Assembly (NCBI RefSeq): GCF_003096655.1
Contig: NZ_QEKQ01000005.1
Coordinates: 237,582 to 301,581 of the forward strand
DNA length: 64,000 nucleotides
Source of the DNA: Tamilnaduibacter salinus
GTDB lineage: Bacteria; Pseudomonadota; Gammaproteobacteria; Pseudomonadales; Oleiphilaceae
Direction: 5' to 3'
Shown here: positions 63,824 through 64,000 of the stretch, in pieces
Layout: every line of letters begins with the position of its first letter
How positions within the stretch are numbered: position 1 is the stretch's first letter
The notes under the pieces: model-generated
Database searches by the model: none
Told to the model about the DNA's origin: nothing
What the model saw: the letters and a program-made list of their open reading frames with translations, nothing else
Translations under genes and position numbers: made by a program

Positions 63824-64000
63824 ATGCCACAGGCCAAGGGACTGCAATTCACCGTCCGGGTGAGCCAACTGCCGGACGATCATTTCGCGGTGGTGGGCTT
63901 CTCATTGCACGAGGGGCTCTCCGAGTTGTTCGAGGGCGTTGTTGAGCTGGCCAGTACCGATGCGGCGGTTGCCGCAGGGGACGTGCTCGAACAGCCCATC
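63824..64000 (+). CDS. VgrG-like type VI secretion spike protein, N-terminal part (cut by window edge)
   Basis: The first 59 residues read QFTVRVSQLPDDHFAVVGFS, then LHEGLSELFEGVVELAS and a GDVLEQPI end. This is the start pattern of VgrG/TssI proteins (LP...VVxF.. xxEgLSxxFxxxVEL). VgrG forms the trimeric tip of the type VI secretion needle and carries effectors. The frame is open to the window end. Its start lies 34 bp after the repeat element. Only the N-terminal stretch is visible, so the call is moderate. Confidence 0.72.
   Translation, partial: MPQAKGLQFTVRVSQLPDDHFAVVGFSLHEGLSELFEGVVELASTDAAVAAGDVLEQPI

Overview
The window is about 64 kb of high-GC, densely coding chromosomal DNA from a gammaproteobacterium. 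The placement rests on gene order: purH-purD near fis-dusB, a prmA/accC/accB/aroQ run, zapA-6S RNA-fau beside ygfB-pepP-ubiH-ubiI, and rpiA beside ilvA, all arrangements known from enterics or pseudomonads. Many proteins are rich in Asp/Glu, which would fit a marine or moderately halophilic organism, but I cannot name a genus. I see no tRNA, rRNA, CRISPR array, intact insertion sequence or prophage.

Left part (1-17 kb): the 3' end of thiG, an inositol-monophosphatase-family enzyme, a PLP aminotransferase, an acetolactate-synthase-like TPP enzyme, a small DUF3301-type protein with a secretin-like periplasmic protein, and a DAHP synthase gene preceded by a convincing aromatic-amino-acid attenuator. 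Then come a LysE exporter, a quinone-oxidoreductase-like protein, a radical SAM protein of the photolyase-like COG1533 group behind a LexA box, a DCC protein, a TauE/SafE permease, the helicase HrpB, and the formaldehyde detoxification pair fghA-frmA.

Middle part (17-39 kb): a thrombospondin-type-3 lipoprotein, a membrane diguanylate cyclase, LOG-family and SDR proteins, Dps, a choice-of-anchor-like lipoprotein, a flavoprotein plus cyclopropane-fatty-acid-synthase pair, a TRAP-like transporter, isocitrate lyase, a CASTOR/POLLUX-like channel protein, a CadR/PbrR-like MerR regulator, and an EgtB/SenA/OvoA-like sulfoxide synthase followed by a stand-alone OvoA-C-type methyltransferase. A Kef-type antiporter closes this part.

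Right part (39-64 kb): core metabolism and housekeeping (purD, purH, fis, dusB, prmA, accC, accB, aroQ, ppa, rpiA, ilvA, fau, ssrS, zapA, ygfB, pepP, ubiH, ubiI), a response-regulator diguanylate cyclase, a DUF2333 protein, an acyl-CoA dehydrogenase, a 49-residue exported peptide gene, and at the right edge the start of a vgrG-like type VI secretion gene.

The non-coding space is unusual. At least eight gaps carry one family of two-tier palindromic repeats built from short CACGGAA and CGCGGAA units, nearly always just downstream of a stop codon. A second dispersed family has about 75-80 bp end modules and at one locus encloses a cloverleaf-like fold of about 260 bp. A third is a MITE-like element present as a 170 bp copy and a 74 bp internal-deletion copy, the latter supplying the stop codon of the flavoprotein gene.
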